From contig CAVQYV010000003.1 of assembly GCA_963718295.1 (NCBI GenBank), forward strand, positions 248,001-312,000: DNA of 64,000 nt, in the 5' to 3' direction. This document shows positions 16,332-25,522 of this stretch, in pieces. The notes under the pieces were generated by a model. It was not told where the DNA came from. It saw nothing but the letters and a program-made list of their open reading frames with translations, and searched no databases. This stretch comes from CAVQYV01 sp963718295 [NCBI: uncultured Methylomirabilota bacterium] (GTDB lineage Bacteria > Methylomirabilota > Methylomirabilia > CAVQYV01). The first letter of the stretch is position 1, and every line of letters starts with the position of its first letter. The position numbers and the translations under genes are program-made.

Positions 16332-18441
16332 ATGTGGAAATCCAAAATCCTGACCATAGCCACGCTGATCGCCCTGATTTTGGGCTTCGTCGCCCTCGAC
16401 CATGCGGCGGCAAAGAAAAAGAAGGTCTTCGTCCCCGGCTATCTCGGCAAGGCGGTGGAAATGGAGGTTATCGTCGAAGGCCTGGTCTCGGAGATGGGCG
16501 AGTTGCCCACCCTGCTCCCCTCCCGCCTCCGGGTGGTGATCCAACCGAATAAGGGGGAAGTCTGCTTTCAATGTCATAAGATCCCCTACCCCACCGCCCC
16601 CACGGAGCCACCCCAGTCCTGGCAGACGAAGCTCTCTCCAATTCTCACCACCCCTCCCGCGGGATGGCGCCTGCTGACCCCTACCGAAGGCCCGTTCCAG
16701 TACATGGCCGGAGGATGGAGCCCGGACGGAAAGCGCATCCTCTATTCCCTGCGGCTTTCGGAAAAGAATTGGGATATCTGGGTGAAGGATATCGATGCTA
16801 AGACCGGGATTCCTCTTGTCACCGGCCCCTCCATCGACCTCGCCCCCGATTGGAGTCCGGATGGAAAATCCATTCTCTTCCAGTCCAATCGGACCGGCAG
16901 CAACGACATCTGGATGATGGAAATAGCCTCCAAGAAGCTGATTCAACTCACAGACGATCCGGGGGAGGAGACGAGGCCGATATGGACCCCCGATGGGAAA
17001 CGAATCATCTTTCAATCCAATCGGGCCGTGAAATTACGATATCTGGCGGATGGATCTGGGCACCGGAGAATGGATTCAGTTGACAAGCGATCCGGCCAGG
17101 GATGAGAATCCAGTCATCAGCCCCCGAGGAGACCGGATCGCCTTCGTGTCCGACCGCTCAGGACACAAGGGTATCTGGATCATGAACGCGGATGGCTCGG
17201 CGCAGCGGGCGCTCACCCAGGGCTCAGACAATGAGACAGCTCCCACTTGGAGCCCAAATGGAAGGAAGATCCTCTTCTCCCGCGAGCGGGGCGGCAACCG
17301 GGATCTCTGGGTGATGAATGCTGACGGATCGGAGCAGATTCGCCTCACCACCTATCCTTCGGCAGAGGCAGATCCTCACTGGAGTCCAGACGGGAGGTGG
17401 ACCATTTTCTCCTCCAACATCTGCGGCAGATGGGATGTCCTCCTCATGCAGGTGGATTCCTCCATGGTGGATCCTTCCCACAGCCCCATCAAACGCCTCA
17501 CCGATGGCGAGGCCCGGGAAGTGGGTGCGGCCTGGAGCCCGGATGGGAAGAAGATCGCCTATAACTCCGATGGGGGCAAGCACTGGAGCATCTGGGTGAT
17601 GGATGCAGACGGGTCCCATAAAAGGCAGCTCACAGCCGATGACGAGGATGCGGGCTGGCCGGTCTGGAGTCCCAATGGCAAGAAGATCCTCTATTGGGCC
17701 TGCCGGGAGGGCAATCATGATGTCTGGGTAATGGATGCTGACGGATCGAACAGAAAGCGCCTGACCGATCATCCGGCGCTGGACGGGGAAGGTGAATGGA
17801 GCCCGGATGGCAAGCAGATCGTCTTCGTTTCCGAGCGAACCGGAAACGGAGATCTCTATCTCATGGACGCCGACGGCTCCCACCAGAAGCAACTCACCTT
17901 CAACGAGAAGGCCCTGGATTGGACCCCTCACTGGAGCCCGGATGGGAAGAAGATCGCTTACCTCTGCGACGATACACCCAAGGCCATTCTGGAGCTATGG
18001 GTGATGGATTTGGAAACGGGGGAGAAGAAACCTCTCACCCCCGAGACCCAGGACAACGTGGTGCCCCAGTGGAGGCCGCCGGATGGGAAGGAGCTCCTCT
18101 ACCAGGGATGGACCGGGGGCACCTACGCCGAGCTCAAGGGCAGCTACGACCTGATGATCATGAACCAGGATGGCAGCGAAAAGAAGACCCTGATTCCCTC
18201 CCCGGTTAACGAAATGTCCAATCGCTGGAGCCCGGATGGGAAGCGCATCCTCTTCTGGTCCTGGAGGACGGGCAATCCCGAATTGTTCCTGGTGAACCCA
18301 GATGGATCGGGCCTGACGCAGCTAACCGAAAATCTGGCCTGGGATATCTTTCCCGCCTGGAGCCCGGATGGCAAAAGGATCGCCTTCGACTCGGACCGCA
18401 TGGGAAATTTCGACATCTGGGTCATGGAGGTTCCGAAATGA
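16332..18441 (+). pseudogene. Secreted TolB-like beta-propeller with CxxCH motif, one-base frameshift
   Basis: The product, once corrected, has about 702 residues. It begins with a Sec signal peptide (MWKSKILTIATLIALILG) and has a single c-type haem motif, CFQCH, near residue 80. A long series of PD40/TolB propeller repeats follows (WSPDGKRI, LYSLRLS, NDIWMM, DIWVMDADGS and variants, about 12 copies). The frame breaks at 17031-17033, where GTG-AAT-TAC of the repeat pattern reads GTGAAATTAC; one extra A in a short A run explains it, and the second frame continues to 18441. GAGGAG six bases before the ATG supports the start. Propellers of this kind bind partners in the periplasm; the haem motif suggests electron transfer (inference). 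The indel may be a read error. Confidence 0.8.
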
Positions 18442-18501
18442 GCCGCGCGAGGACTGCTGTCCAAGACAGTACCGAAGTTCCCCTTGGACTGCAAAAAGGG
18501 C

Positions 18502-18530
18502 TTGACAAGGCGGGCGACCTACTGTAATAA
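18502..18530 (+). promoter_or_regulatory. Promoter upstream of the FIST gene leader
   Basis: TTGACA, a 17-base spacer and TAATAA. The transcript would start near 18537 and meet the terminator at 18662. Confidence 0.6.
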
Positions 18531-18536
18531 GGAAGA

Positions 18537-18700
18537 GCATCATTGTGGTCGTAGTGGTCGGCATCCTTAAACTAACAATCGCAGTCGAGGAAAAGCAAGA
18601 TGTCGCCGGGGTAGCGTATCTAAACCTTTACCGGAGCGCTGAGTATATGGGCCACAAATAAGAGGCTCGTTCTATGCCTTCATAGGATGAGCCTTTTTGT
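18537..18700 (+). ncRNA. Candidate small RNA or attenuated leader
   Basis: About 160 bases lie between a good promoter and a terminator hairpin (AGGCTC...GAGCCT with a second inner stem, then TTTTTGTTTG). No open frame with a ribosome site is visible, and I cannot match it to a known small RNA. It may be a separate sRNA or the first regulatory stage before the element at 18744. Confidence 0.4.
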
Positions 18701-18743
18701 TTGTTTGTTCCTTAAAAAACTGAGCAGCTAAAGATGCAAGATT

Positions 18744-18847
18744 TCCTCCGACCTCGTCACTCCCTCCGGGAGGACGGGGCGACACGGTTCAGGGAGCAAT
18801 CCTTGAGCCCGCCATTGTGCAAAGGAGGTCAGAAATGACCTCCTTTT
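18744..18847 (+). ncRNA. Unidentified structured leader element, copy A, with terminator
   Basis: CCTCGT/ACGGGG closes a stem containing CTCCC/GGGAG. A linker GCGACAC follows, then a nine-base hairpin GGTTCAGGG/CCTTGAGCC with an AGCAAT loop, then CGCCATTGTGC, and finally a terminator AAAGGAGGTCA/TGACCTCCTTT with a T run (18821-18847). The same order with sequence changes occurs at 20335-20443. The next gene is the Tat-type FIST protein, 38 bases on. It looks like a riboswitch or attenuator; the ligand is unknown. Confidence 0.65.
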
Positions 18848-18884
18848 TCTTTCTCCAACCCATACTCTAAGGAGGGAGGGGAAT

Positions 18885-20290
18885 ATGACAGAAAAGGGCA
18901 TTACCCGAAGGGATTTCATGAAGAAGACGCATTCAGTACGCCAGCGCCGCGGCGGTAGTGGGCGGCATGGCGGGGTTGGAGGGACTGAGCCCATCTCCGG
19001 CCATCGCCGGAGGAGGGGGTGCCGTATTGGCGGCGGCTGGCTATAGCGTGGATCCGGACCCACGGACTGCGGGAAGAGAAGCTGCGGCAATGGCCAAAGC
19101 AGAAGGTCAAGAAACCCATGTTGGCGATGGTCTTCGCCGATCCGCCCCATAAAGATATGGAAAGCATCCTGGCCGGTGTGACCTCCATCATCGGAAGTCA
19201 GGTTCCTCTGGTGGGACAGACCACCGGGTATGCGGGAGGCTATTCCATATGCCCCGCCGGCTGCATCCCGAAGTCGGTAGCCGTCATGCTGTTGGAGTCC
19301 CCCTATCTCAAGGTGGGCATCGGCTTGGGGACAGGCTGCAAGGCAGATCCGAGGGCTGCGGCCAAAAAAGCCACCCTGGATGCCATCAAGGACCTCAATT
19401 ATAACCCGTGGAAAGATCTCCAGAAGGTGAAACCGGGCCCGGCTCTGGTCAAGCATGCCCCCTACACGGTCATGATGATGGATGACGGCTACGCCGGGGT
19501 GGTGGATTATGAGATCTATGGGATTCAGGATGTGATGGGTTGGGCGCCGCTTGTGGGAGGTTGTGCCGGGGACGATGGGAGCCTGGGAAAGTCCCTCCTG
19601 TTCTTCCGGGGAAAGGTCTACAACGATGCCATCGTGATTACCATCTTCTCCGGCCCGGTGAAGATGGGCTATGGCTGTGGTATCGCCTACAAACCCGTTC
19701 CCGGCAAGTTCGGTGTGGTGACCGCGGGGGATGGATTCCGGGAGATCTACGAGATCAATGGAAAGCCCGCCCTGGATGTCTGGTTTGAGTGGTCAGGCTC
19801 CCCTCGGGATGAAATCATGAATAAAGGGGCGATGTTCCCGTACAACCAGTGGCATCCTATCGGGGTCCAGGAACACCTCTATCCTGAGTGGATCTGGATC
19901 AAGGATCCCTTCCGTTTCATCAAGGAGAAGAATGGATTGGGAGTGGGAGGAATCGTACCGGTCGGAACTACCGTTCATCTCCTCGAAGTCACGCCCGACA
20001 CGGTCATTGCCGACAACGTGAAGAGCCTGAAATATGCCCTGGACTATGAGGGGATCAAGAAGGTGGCCGCCATGATCGGATTCAACTGCGTGGAGCGCCT
20101 CACCATCCTCCAGACCGAGGACGGCAAGGTGACCGAGAACTTCAAGGCGATCATGGACGTGGTGGGAAATCCCCCCGTCGTCGGAAACGCCGGCGCCTGG
20201 GGTGAGCAGATGTTCGCTCCCACCGGCAACATCGGGGCCCAGAACATGACCCTCTGCTCCCTGCTGATCGGAGATGAACTGATCAGCTAA
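18885..20290 (+). pseudogene. Tat-exported FIST-domain protein, frameshifted near the N-terminus
   Basis: The ATG at 18885 follows AAGGAGGGAGGGG and encodes a twin-arginine start (ITRRDFMKK). The hydrophobic part of the signal (ASAAAVVGGMAGLEG) continues in a second frame from about 18930. The body continues in a third from about 19100, where LAMVFADPPHKDMESILAGV opens a FIST-type domain. VGIGLGTGCKADPRAA, VGGCAGDDGSLG and the C-terminal WGEQMFAPTGNIGAQNMT support FIST_N and FIST_C. The corrected length is about 468 residues. FIST proteins are thought to sense small ligands; export by Tat is unusual. The two indels may be real or read errors; the 390-codon body is intact. Confidence 0.75.
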
Positions 20291-20334
20291 AAGGGCCGCG
20301 CTCCATTCGACGTCCAGTGTTGAGTTTGTATTCG

Positions 20335-20443
20335 CCTCCGACCTCGTTTCTCCCCCCGGGAGGACGGGGCGATAAGGTTCAGGGAGTAATCCCCGAGCCC
20401 GCCATTGCGCAAAGGAGGCCTTTGAGAAAAGGCCTCCTTTTTA
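20335..20443 (+). ncRNA. Unidentified structured leader element, copy B, with terminator
   Basis: Second copy of the element at 18744: CCTCGT/ACGGGG around CTCCC/GGGAG, linker GCGATAA, hairpin GGTTCAGGG-AGTAAT-CCCCGAGCC, CGCCATTGCGC. The terminator is AAAGGAGGCCTTT/AAGGCCTCCTTT with a T run (20411-20443). The terminator stems of the two copies differ at both arms in a compensating way. It precedes the ferredoxin and AOR genes by about 130 bases. No separate promoter is clear, so it may be read from the FIST gene. Confidence 0.65.
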
Positions 20444-20574
20444 TTTCCCTAACTTGTTTCCCCAACTTGTTTCTTCAGCCGTAAACCCCACAGAAAAGGA
20501 GGTGAGGTTTATAGGACGACTTGGATGGTATAGGCAACTATGACCAACCCCGAAAACGAAAAGGAGGTTTAGGC

Positions 20575-21342
20575 GTGTCTGATCTCAAGGAAAAGGAAAA
20601 GAAGGAGATCCAAGAAGAGGAGTCGGACCTCATCGAGAGGCTGAAGACTCCCACCCGGCGGGATTTCCTGAAAGGCTTGGCGATCGGTGCGGGAGGGCTG
20701 GCCCTGGCCCCCATGCTCCCCAAGGGGACGTCTGAGGCCATCGACCTCGATTACTTCCCGATGAAGCAGGTCTCTCAGGGACAGAATGTCCAGGGAGGAC
20801 GAATCGTCCACGATTATCGGGCCTGCACGGGATGTCAGACCTGTGAGTTGGCCTGTGTCATGGCGAATCACAAGGAGGTCAACCCCTCCAAATCCCGCAT
20901 CAAGATCTACCGTTACGAGCCGCAGGTCTTCGTCGGAATCGTCTGCCAGCAATGCATGGATAGACCCTGCGTGAATGCCTGCCCGGTAGAGCCCGACAAG
21001 GACGGCCGGAGGGCCCTGTACGAGGATCCCAAGGTCAAGTGCCTGGCGGTAAATACTGCCCGCTGCATCAACTGCGGCAACTGCGTGGAGGCCTGCAAGG
21101 CCAAGCGCAACGCCAATATCTACCTGAATGCCAAGAACATTCCCGACGGATATTGCACGCTGTGCGGCGGCGATCCCCAGTGCGTCAAGGCCTGTCCGCA
21201 GAACGCCCTGATGACCGTGCCTCGCACCACGGACGGGATGTATGGGGCCAAGTCCGCCGACGTCCTGGCCAAATGGGCCATTGACACCCTCTTTGGCGGG
21301 CCGAAGACGATCATCGAAAACGGAATCCAGGTGCTGAAATAG
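20575..21342 (+). CDS. Tat-type four-cluster ferredoxin subunit for the AOR-family enzyme
   Basis: A 255-residue iron-sulfur protein. A basic N-region is followed by TRRDFLKGLAIGAGGLALA with Arg28-Arg29, a twin-arginine signal. Four cysteine groups follow as in DmsB/HybA-type polyferredoxins: CTGCQTCELAC, CQQCMDRPCVNACPV, CINCGNCVEACK and CTLCGGDPQCVKACP, giving up to four [4Fe-4S] clusters. It should take electrons from the tungsten enzyme encoded 38 bases downstream. The GTG at 20575 is chosen because AAGGAGG lies seven bases upstream; the frame is open 18 codons earlier without such a site. Either the clusters act in the periplasm or the signal is kept as a membrane anchor. Confidence 0.92.
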   Translation: MSDLKEKEKKEIQEEESDLIERLKTPTRRDFLKGLAIGAGGLALAPMLPKGTSEAIDLDYFPMKQVSQGQNVQGGRIVHDYRACTGCQTCELACVMANHKEVNPSKSRIKIYRYEPQVFVGIVCQQCMDRPCVNACPVEPDKDGRRALYEDPKVKCLAVNTARCINCGNCVEACKAKRNANIYLNAKNIPDGYCTLCGGDPQCVKACPQNALMTVPRTTDGMYGAKSADVLAKWAIDTLFGGPKTIIENGIQVLK

Positions 21343-21380
21343 GTTGGTTTCTTCCACATAGAAAAAGGAGGTAAGAAAAG

Positions 21381-23195
21381 ATGCCTGGAGGATATGCAGG
21401 CACTATCTTGGAGGTCGATCTGACCACAAGAAAAGTCACCAAGAAGAAGTTGGATATGAACGAAGCCAAGATGTTCATCGGAGGAAGGGGCCTGGGCGCC
21501 AAATGGCTGTGGGACCGCGCTAAGCCGGGGGGAAGCCCCTTTGCTCCGGATAATCCATTGATGTTTATGTCTGGCCCCCTCAACGGTCTGCCCTCTCCCT
21601 CCACCAGCCGGCTGACCATCGTCACCAAGTCGGGGACCACCTTCCCCAAGTCAAACCCGAAGACCGCGGGTATGTTGCACACCAACATGGGGGGCCGCTT
21701 TGCCCCCGAGATGAAGTTCGCCGGATACGATGCGATCATCGTGACCGGCGCGGCCTCCAGCCCGGTTTGCCTGGTGATCGAGGACGACAAGGTGGAGATC
21801 CGGCCCGCGGACAAGTACTGGGGGATGGGCAACTATCAGTTGCAGTCGACCCTCGATGAGGATTTCGGTCGGCGGTGGCGGAGCGTCATGATCGGACCGG
21901 GGGGCGAGAACATCGTCCGGTATGCCAACGTCATCAGCGAGATCCATCGCGCCTGCGGCCGGGGCGGCGCCGGCGCGGTCATGGGCTCCAAGAAGCTCAA
22001 ATTCATCATCGCCAAAGGGACCAAGCCCATCGGCATCGACAATCCGGCCGCCTGGAAGAAGGCCAATATAGCGGCCTACAAGAATTGTATGGCCGCCAAC
22101 AGCGGCGGCTTCGGCTTCTCCGACTGGAGGCGCCTGGGCACCGGCATGGTCCTCTCCGGGGCCAGCGACTGGGGACAGGAGGCCTGCTACAACTTCAAGG
22201 AAGGCACCTACGACAAGATCGATGGGATGGATGGAGAGACGGCGGTCCGCAACCTCTGGGTCGGAAATTATGGCTGCTACATGTGCCCCATCTCCTGCAT
22301 GCACCGGGGTGTCGTGCGATCGGGCAAGTTCGCCGGCATGACCCATGATGGGCCCGAGTACGAGGGCGTCATGATGGGCGCCAACTGCGGGGTCCAGGAT
22401 CTGCCCGGCTGGCAGGCCAACATCGGCGCGTCGGACGACTACGGACTCTGCTTTATCTCCATGGGCAATGTCTTAGGATTCCTCATGGAGTGCTACGAAA
22501 AGGGGGTCATCACCGCGGCCGATCTCGATGGCATCGAGATGAAGTGGGGCGATGTGGACGCCATGCTGGCGATCCAGAAGAAGGTGGCCTACCAGGAAGG
22601 ATGCGGCAAGCTCATCGGCCAGAACCTGAGGGCCATGGTCGCGGCCTGGGGCAAGGGCTGCGGCGACTACGCCATGGAATGCAAAGGCCAGGGTTATGCC
22701 GCCTGGAACATCCGGGTCGGAGATACCCATATGAGCTACGCTACTTCCAGCCGCGGGGCCGACCACCTCGAGAGCGGCAACATCCCCACCCAGAACCTCC
22801 GCGTCATGAACGATGCCCTCGGCCAGTGCCTCTTCCCGGTCATCTCCGGGATCAGCGCCGAGAACCTGAAGGATCTGCTCAACGCGGCCACCGGCCTCAA
22901 ACTCACCATGGAGGATTACTGGAAGACCGCAGAGCGCATCTACGCCGTGGAGAAAAGCTTCAACCTCCGGGAGGGGTTCACCCGGGAAGATGACCATCTG
23001 GTGCCGCGGGCATGGGAGCCTTTAACCTATGGACCCAAGGCGGGAACCAAGCTGACTCCGGAGGGATTCCAGAAGGAACTGGACGACTACTACAAGGGTC
23101 GAGGTTGGGATCCCAAGACCGGTGTGCCCACCAAGGCCCGGATCAAGGAGTTGGGTCTGGCTGGCATGGCCGGAGATGCAGGGATACCCCACTAA
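21381..23195 (+). CDS. Aldehyde:ferredoxin oxidoreductase family tungstopterin enzyme
   Basis: A 604-residue AOR-family protein. The N-terminal tungstopterin domain has GGYAGTILEVDLTTRKV, FIGGRGLGAKWLWDR, SGPLNGLPSPSTSR and MGGRFAPEMKFAGYDAIIV. The [4Fe-4S] cluster ligands are Cys299, Cys302 and Cys306 in CYMCPISC and probably Cys483 in LGQCLFP. The C-terminal part has DDHLVPRAWEPL. The enzymes oxidise aldehydes (or in relatives reduce aromatic acids) with tungsten. No signal peptide is present, so it would be cytoplasmic unless carried out with the Tat-tagged ferredoxin subunit. AAAGGAGG stands before the ATG. The substrate is not known. Confidence 0.94.
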   Translation: MPGGYAGTILEVDLTTRKVTKKKLDMNEAKMFIGGRGLGAKWLWDRAKPGGSPFAPDNPLMFMSGPLNGLPSPSTSRLTIVTKSGTTFPKSNPKTAGMLHTNMGGRFAPEMKFAGYDAIIVTGAASSPVCLVIEDDKVEIRPADKYWGMGNYQLQSTLDEDFGRRWRSVMIGPGGENIVRYANVISEIHRACGRGGAGAVMGSKKLKFIIAKGTKPIGIDNPAAWKKANIAAYKNCMAANSGGFGFSDWRRLGTGMVLSGASDWGQEACYNFKEGTYDKIDGMDGETAVRNLWVGNYGCYMCPISCMHRGVVRSGKFAGMTHDGPEYEGVMMGANCGVQDLPGWQANIGASDDYGLCFISMGNVLGFLMECYEKGVITAADLDGIEMKWGDVDAMLAIQKKVAYQEGCGKLIGQNLRAMVAAWGKGCGDYAMECKGQGYAAWNIRVGDTHMSYATSSRGADHLESGNIPTQNLRVMNDALGQCLFPVISGISAENLKDLLNAATGLKLTMEDYWKTAERIYAVEKSFNLREGFTREDDHLVPRAWEPLTYGPKAGTKLTPEGFQKELDDYYKGRGWDPKTGVPTKARIKELGLAGMAGDAGIPH

Positions 23196-23222
23196 TTGCC
23201 GATGATTGATCTCAACTGAGAC

Positions 23223-23253
23223 AAGGTGCCCCGAGAGAACCCCGGGGCACCTT
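23223..23253 (+). terminator. Hairpin after the AOR gene
   Basis: AAGGTGCCCCG and CGGGGCACCTT pair perfectly over 11 bases. The T run is short, so it may be a weak terminator or an RNA end stabiliser. Confidence 0.65.
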
Positions 23254-23379
23254 CGTCCTCTGGCCTTCGCATCTATCCGTTCGAAAGAATCGTGATTCCA
23301 TCAGGCGACCTGTTTTGTTTGGCGCTTGCCCCCCAACCTCGCTTCTGTTCCCCGATGGGAACGGAGAGGAGAGAAATCG

Positions 23380-24558
23380 ATGAAAAGACAATTTCTGATT
23401 CTCCTTGGCGTGATGGCTGTCCTCCTCATGACGGCCTTCGCTGCCTATGCGGAGTTACCGGCCTGGCCGGTAAAGGGAAAGGTCGTATGCCAGTTGTCCG
23501 TCTTCGACAACCCCGAAGGGGCCATCGTCTCCATGTGCGGCAACTATCTGTTTATTTCCAACTCCTGTACCGCCAAGGCCAAGGAAGGCTTTTACTGGGC
23601 TGAGGGCCGGGGAAGCATCAGCAAACTGGAGATCGGCCCCTACGGCGATCTGAAGATGGTCAATCGTGGGTTTGTGAAGGGTCTGACCGGCCCCCTCGGC
23701 ATGGCGATCCTGAATGTGAATACCGGAAAATTCCCTGCCGGGACCCTCTTCCTAACGGCGGGATCCGGCCCCATGTCCACGATCGATGGGACCCCGATCA
23801 CCGATCCCAAGAGGCATAAGCCCAAGCTCATGGCCATTAACCCAGCCAGCGGCGATGTCCTGGGCGAGATCAACCTGGGTGTGGGTTCCGCATTTTGGAA
23901 GGTTACGGGAGCCCCGCTGATGTTGGTCAATGCCCTGGCCTTCGACAAAAAGGGAAACCTCTATATCGCTGACAGCGGTTTCGGAGGCGACACGTACAAA
24001 CCGGCGTTTGCTTACAAGGGCGGCGTGTGGAAGATAGCGGTGGAGAGCATCGATGCGTTAGCGGGGGGGCAGCAGAATCCTCCCAAGATGCCCCAGTTCA
24101 TCTTCAATCCCAGCTGGCCAGATGGCATCGAGGTGGATCCCATCACCCAAAAGGTATGGTACAACACGGTCCTGCCGCCTAACGATGCCGACCCCTACAA
24201 GGGCGCTTACTGGGCGGTCACCGATGCGGATTTCGACAGCGGCACTCAGCCCGAGCCCCTGGAGAAGGGTCTGGGGAGATTGGATGGTGTCGCCTTCACG
24301 GTAAGGGGCACCAATATCCAGACGGAGATTTTGAACAGCCCCAACAGCATCGTGGTGGTGCCTCCGGGCGGAAAGGCCTATAGACTGGCCTTGGAACCGA
24401 ATATCGTGCTGGAAGGGCCGGCTGACATCGCCTTGAAGACCCTGGCGGATGGAAGCTACCTGTTGTTTGTGCCGGAGCTGATGGCAATGAATCCTACCCA
24501 ATGGGATGAGAGAGTCACAGTCATATGGCTGCCGGCTGACTTTGACAATCCTCAATAG
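23380..24558 (+). CDS. Secreted beta-propeller-like protein (SMP-30/NHL type, tentative)
   Basis: A 392-residue protein with a clear Sec signal peptide (MKRQFLILLGVMAVLLMTAF, cut after AAYA). The mature part has repeating strand-turn patterns with asparagine/glycine loops, such as FDNPEGAIV, GPLGMAIL, NALAFDKKGNLYIADSG, PDGIEVDP and GRLDGVAFT. These resemble the SMP-30/strictosidine-synthase type of six-bladed propeller. A lactonase or binding role is possible but not shown; I see no confident metal triad. The ATG at 23380 directly starts the signal peptide. A broken paralogue lies at 13728. Each copy follows a molybdenum or tungsten enzyme, so a partner role, for example in product handling, is suggested (inference). 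Confidence 0.8.
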   Translation: MKRQFLILLGVMAVLLMTAFAAYAELPAWPVKGKVVCQLSVFDNPEGAIVSMCGNYLFISNSCTAKAKEGFYWAEGRGSISKLEIGPYGDLKMVNRGFVKGLTGPLGMAILNVNTGKFPAGTLFLTAGSGPMSTIDGTPITDPKRHKPKLMAINPASGDVLGEINLGVGSAFWKVTGAPLMLVNALAFDKKGNLYIADSGFGGDTYKPAFAYKGGVWKIAVESIDALAGGQQNPPKMPQFIFNPSWPDGIEVDPITQKVWYNTVLPPNDADPYKGAYWAVTDADFDSGTQPEPLEKGLGRLDGVAFTVRGTNIQTEILNSPNSIVVVPPGGKAYRLALEPNIVLEGPADIALKTLADGSYLLFVPELMAMNPTQWDERVTVIWLPADFDNPQ

Positions 24559-24590
24559 TCGGAAGTAGACCGCAGTAGCCAGCCTGCTTG

Positions 24591-24626
24591 GGGCGTCCCG
24601 AGGCAATCCTCGGGACGCCCTTTTTT
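24591..24626 (+). terminator. Terminator at the end of the Mo/W island
   Basis: GGGCGTCCCGAGG pairs with CCTCGGGACGCCC around CAAT, followed by six T residues. It also separates the convergent transporter gene that ends at 24630. Confidence 0.9.
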
Positions 24627-24629
24627 GTC

Positions 24630-25521
24630 TTATCCCCTCTCCCCTCGCCTCCTCGGAATCTGAAGCAGAAGGATTCCACCCACAATCAGGCTCGCCCCTA
24701 CCAGCTGCTGCAGGCTCAGCCTTTCGGACAGAAAGAAGGTGGCCAAGAGGACGGTGATGACCGGCTCCAGGGTACTGATGATGGCAGCGCGGGAGGCCCC
24801 GATCTTCTCCAGACCCGCAAAAAAAGTCAGGACGGAGATGACAGTGCAAAGAAGGGCCATAATGACGATCAGGGTCCAAGCCGTGGCCGACAAGCGGAAA
24901 TGGAGGCGGCCGAGGGCCAGTCCATAGACGATGAACTGGGCCGCTCCGAAGGTGATCACCCACAGGCTCACCACCCGGGGGGGATAATGGGCCAGGATCT
25001 TGCTGCCCAGGACGATGTAGAGGGAGTAGGCGACGCCGGATCCCAGAGGCAAGAGGGACCAGAGGAGATTCCCCTCCATCCGGGAGGACCAGACCATAAG
25101 GGCGCCTCCGCCGATGACCAGACACAACGCCACAACCTTCCGCAGATCAATCGAGTCTCGGAGGAGCCAGGCCGAAAGGAGGGTGGCCAGGGTGGGATAG
25201 GAGGAGAAAAAGATCATCTGGGTGAGGGAGGCGGAGATGTGGAGCAAGGCATGGAAAAAGCACAGGGCGGTAAATCCAAAACCCAGGCCTGCCATGAGGA
25301 ATAGCCGCAGAAGGTCTCGGGGCGCCACCTGCGCGGTAGGAGCGGCGGGCCACCATAAAGGTCCACAGGAAGATGGAGGCCAGGCTCAGACGGATGGCCA
25401 GTAGGCTTTCGATGTTGAGCCCAGAGGAGAGGGCGATCTTTCCCCAGATGGGGGTGGAACCGAAGGCGGAGGCGGAGATGGCAACCAGGAGGGCGCCTTT
25501 CCCCTTTCGGGAAAGTGCCAT
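24630..25521 (-). pseudogene. EamA/DMT-family transporter, one-base frameshift
   Basis: Start MALSRKGKGALLVAISASAF at 25521; the first EamA repeat continues to about residue 62, where the frame breaks near 25327-25334. One base lost in CGCGCAGGTGGCG would explain it, since the next frame resumes VAPRDLLRLFLMAGLGFGF and runs to 24630. The restored product has about 297 residues with ten predicted membrane helices and two EamA repeats, the second with GVAYSLYIVLGSKI and LEPVITVLLATFFLSERL. The family exports metabolites; the substrate is unknown. The indel may be a sequence error. It ends two bases before purC in the same direction, so co-transcription is likely. Confidence 0.8.
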
Positions 25522-25522
25522 C

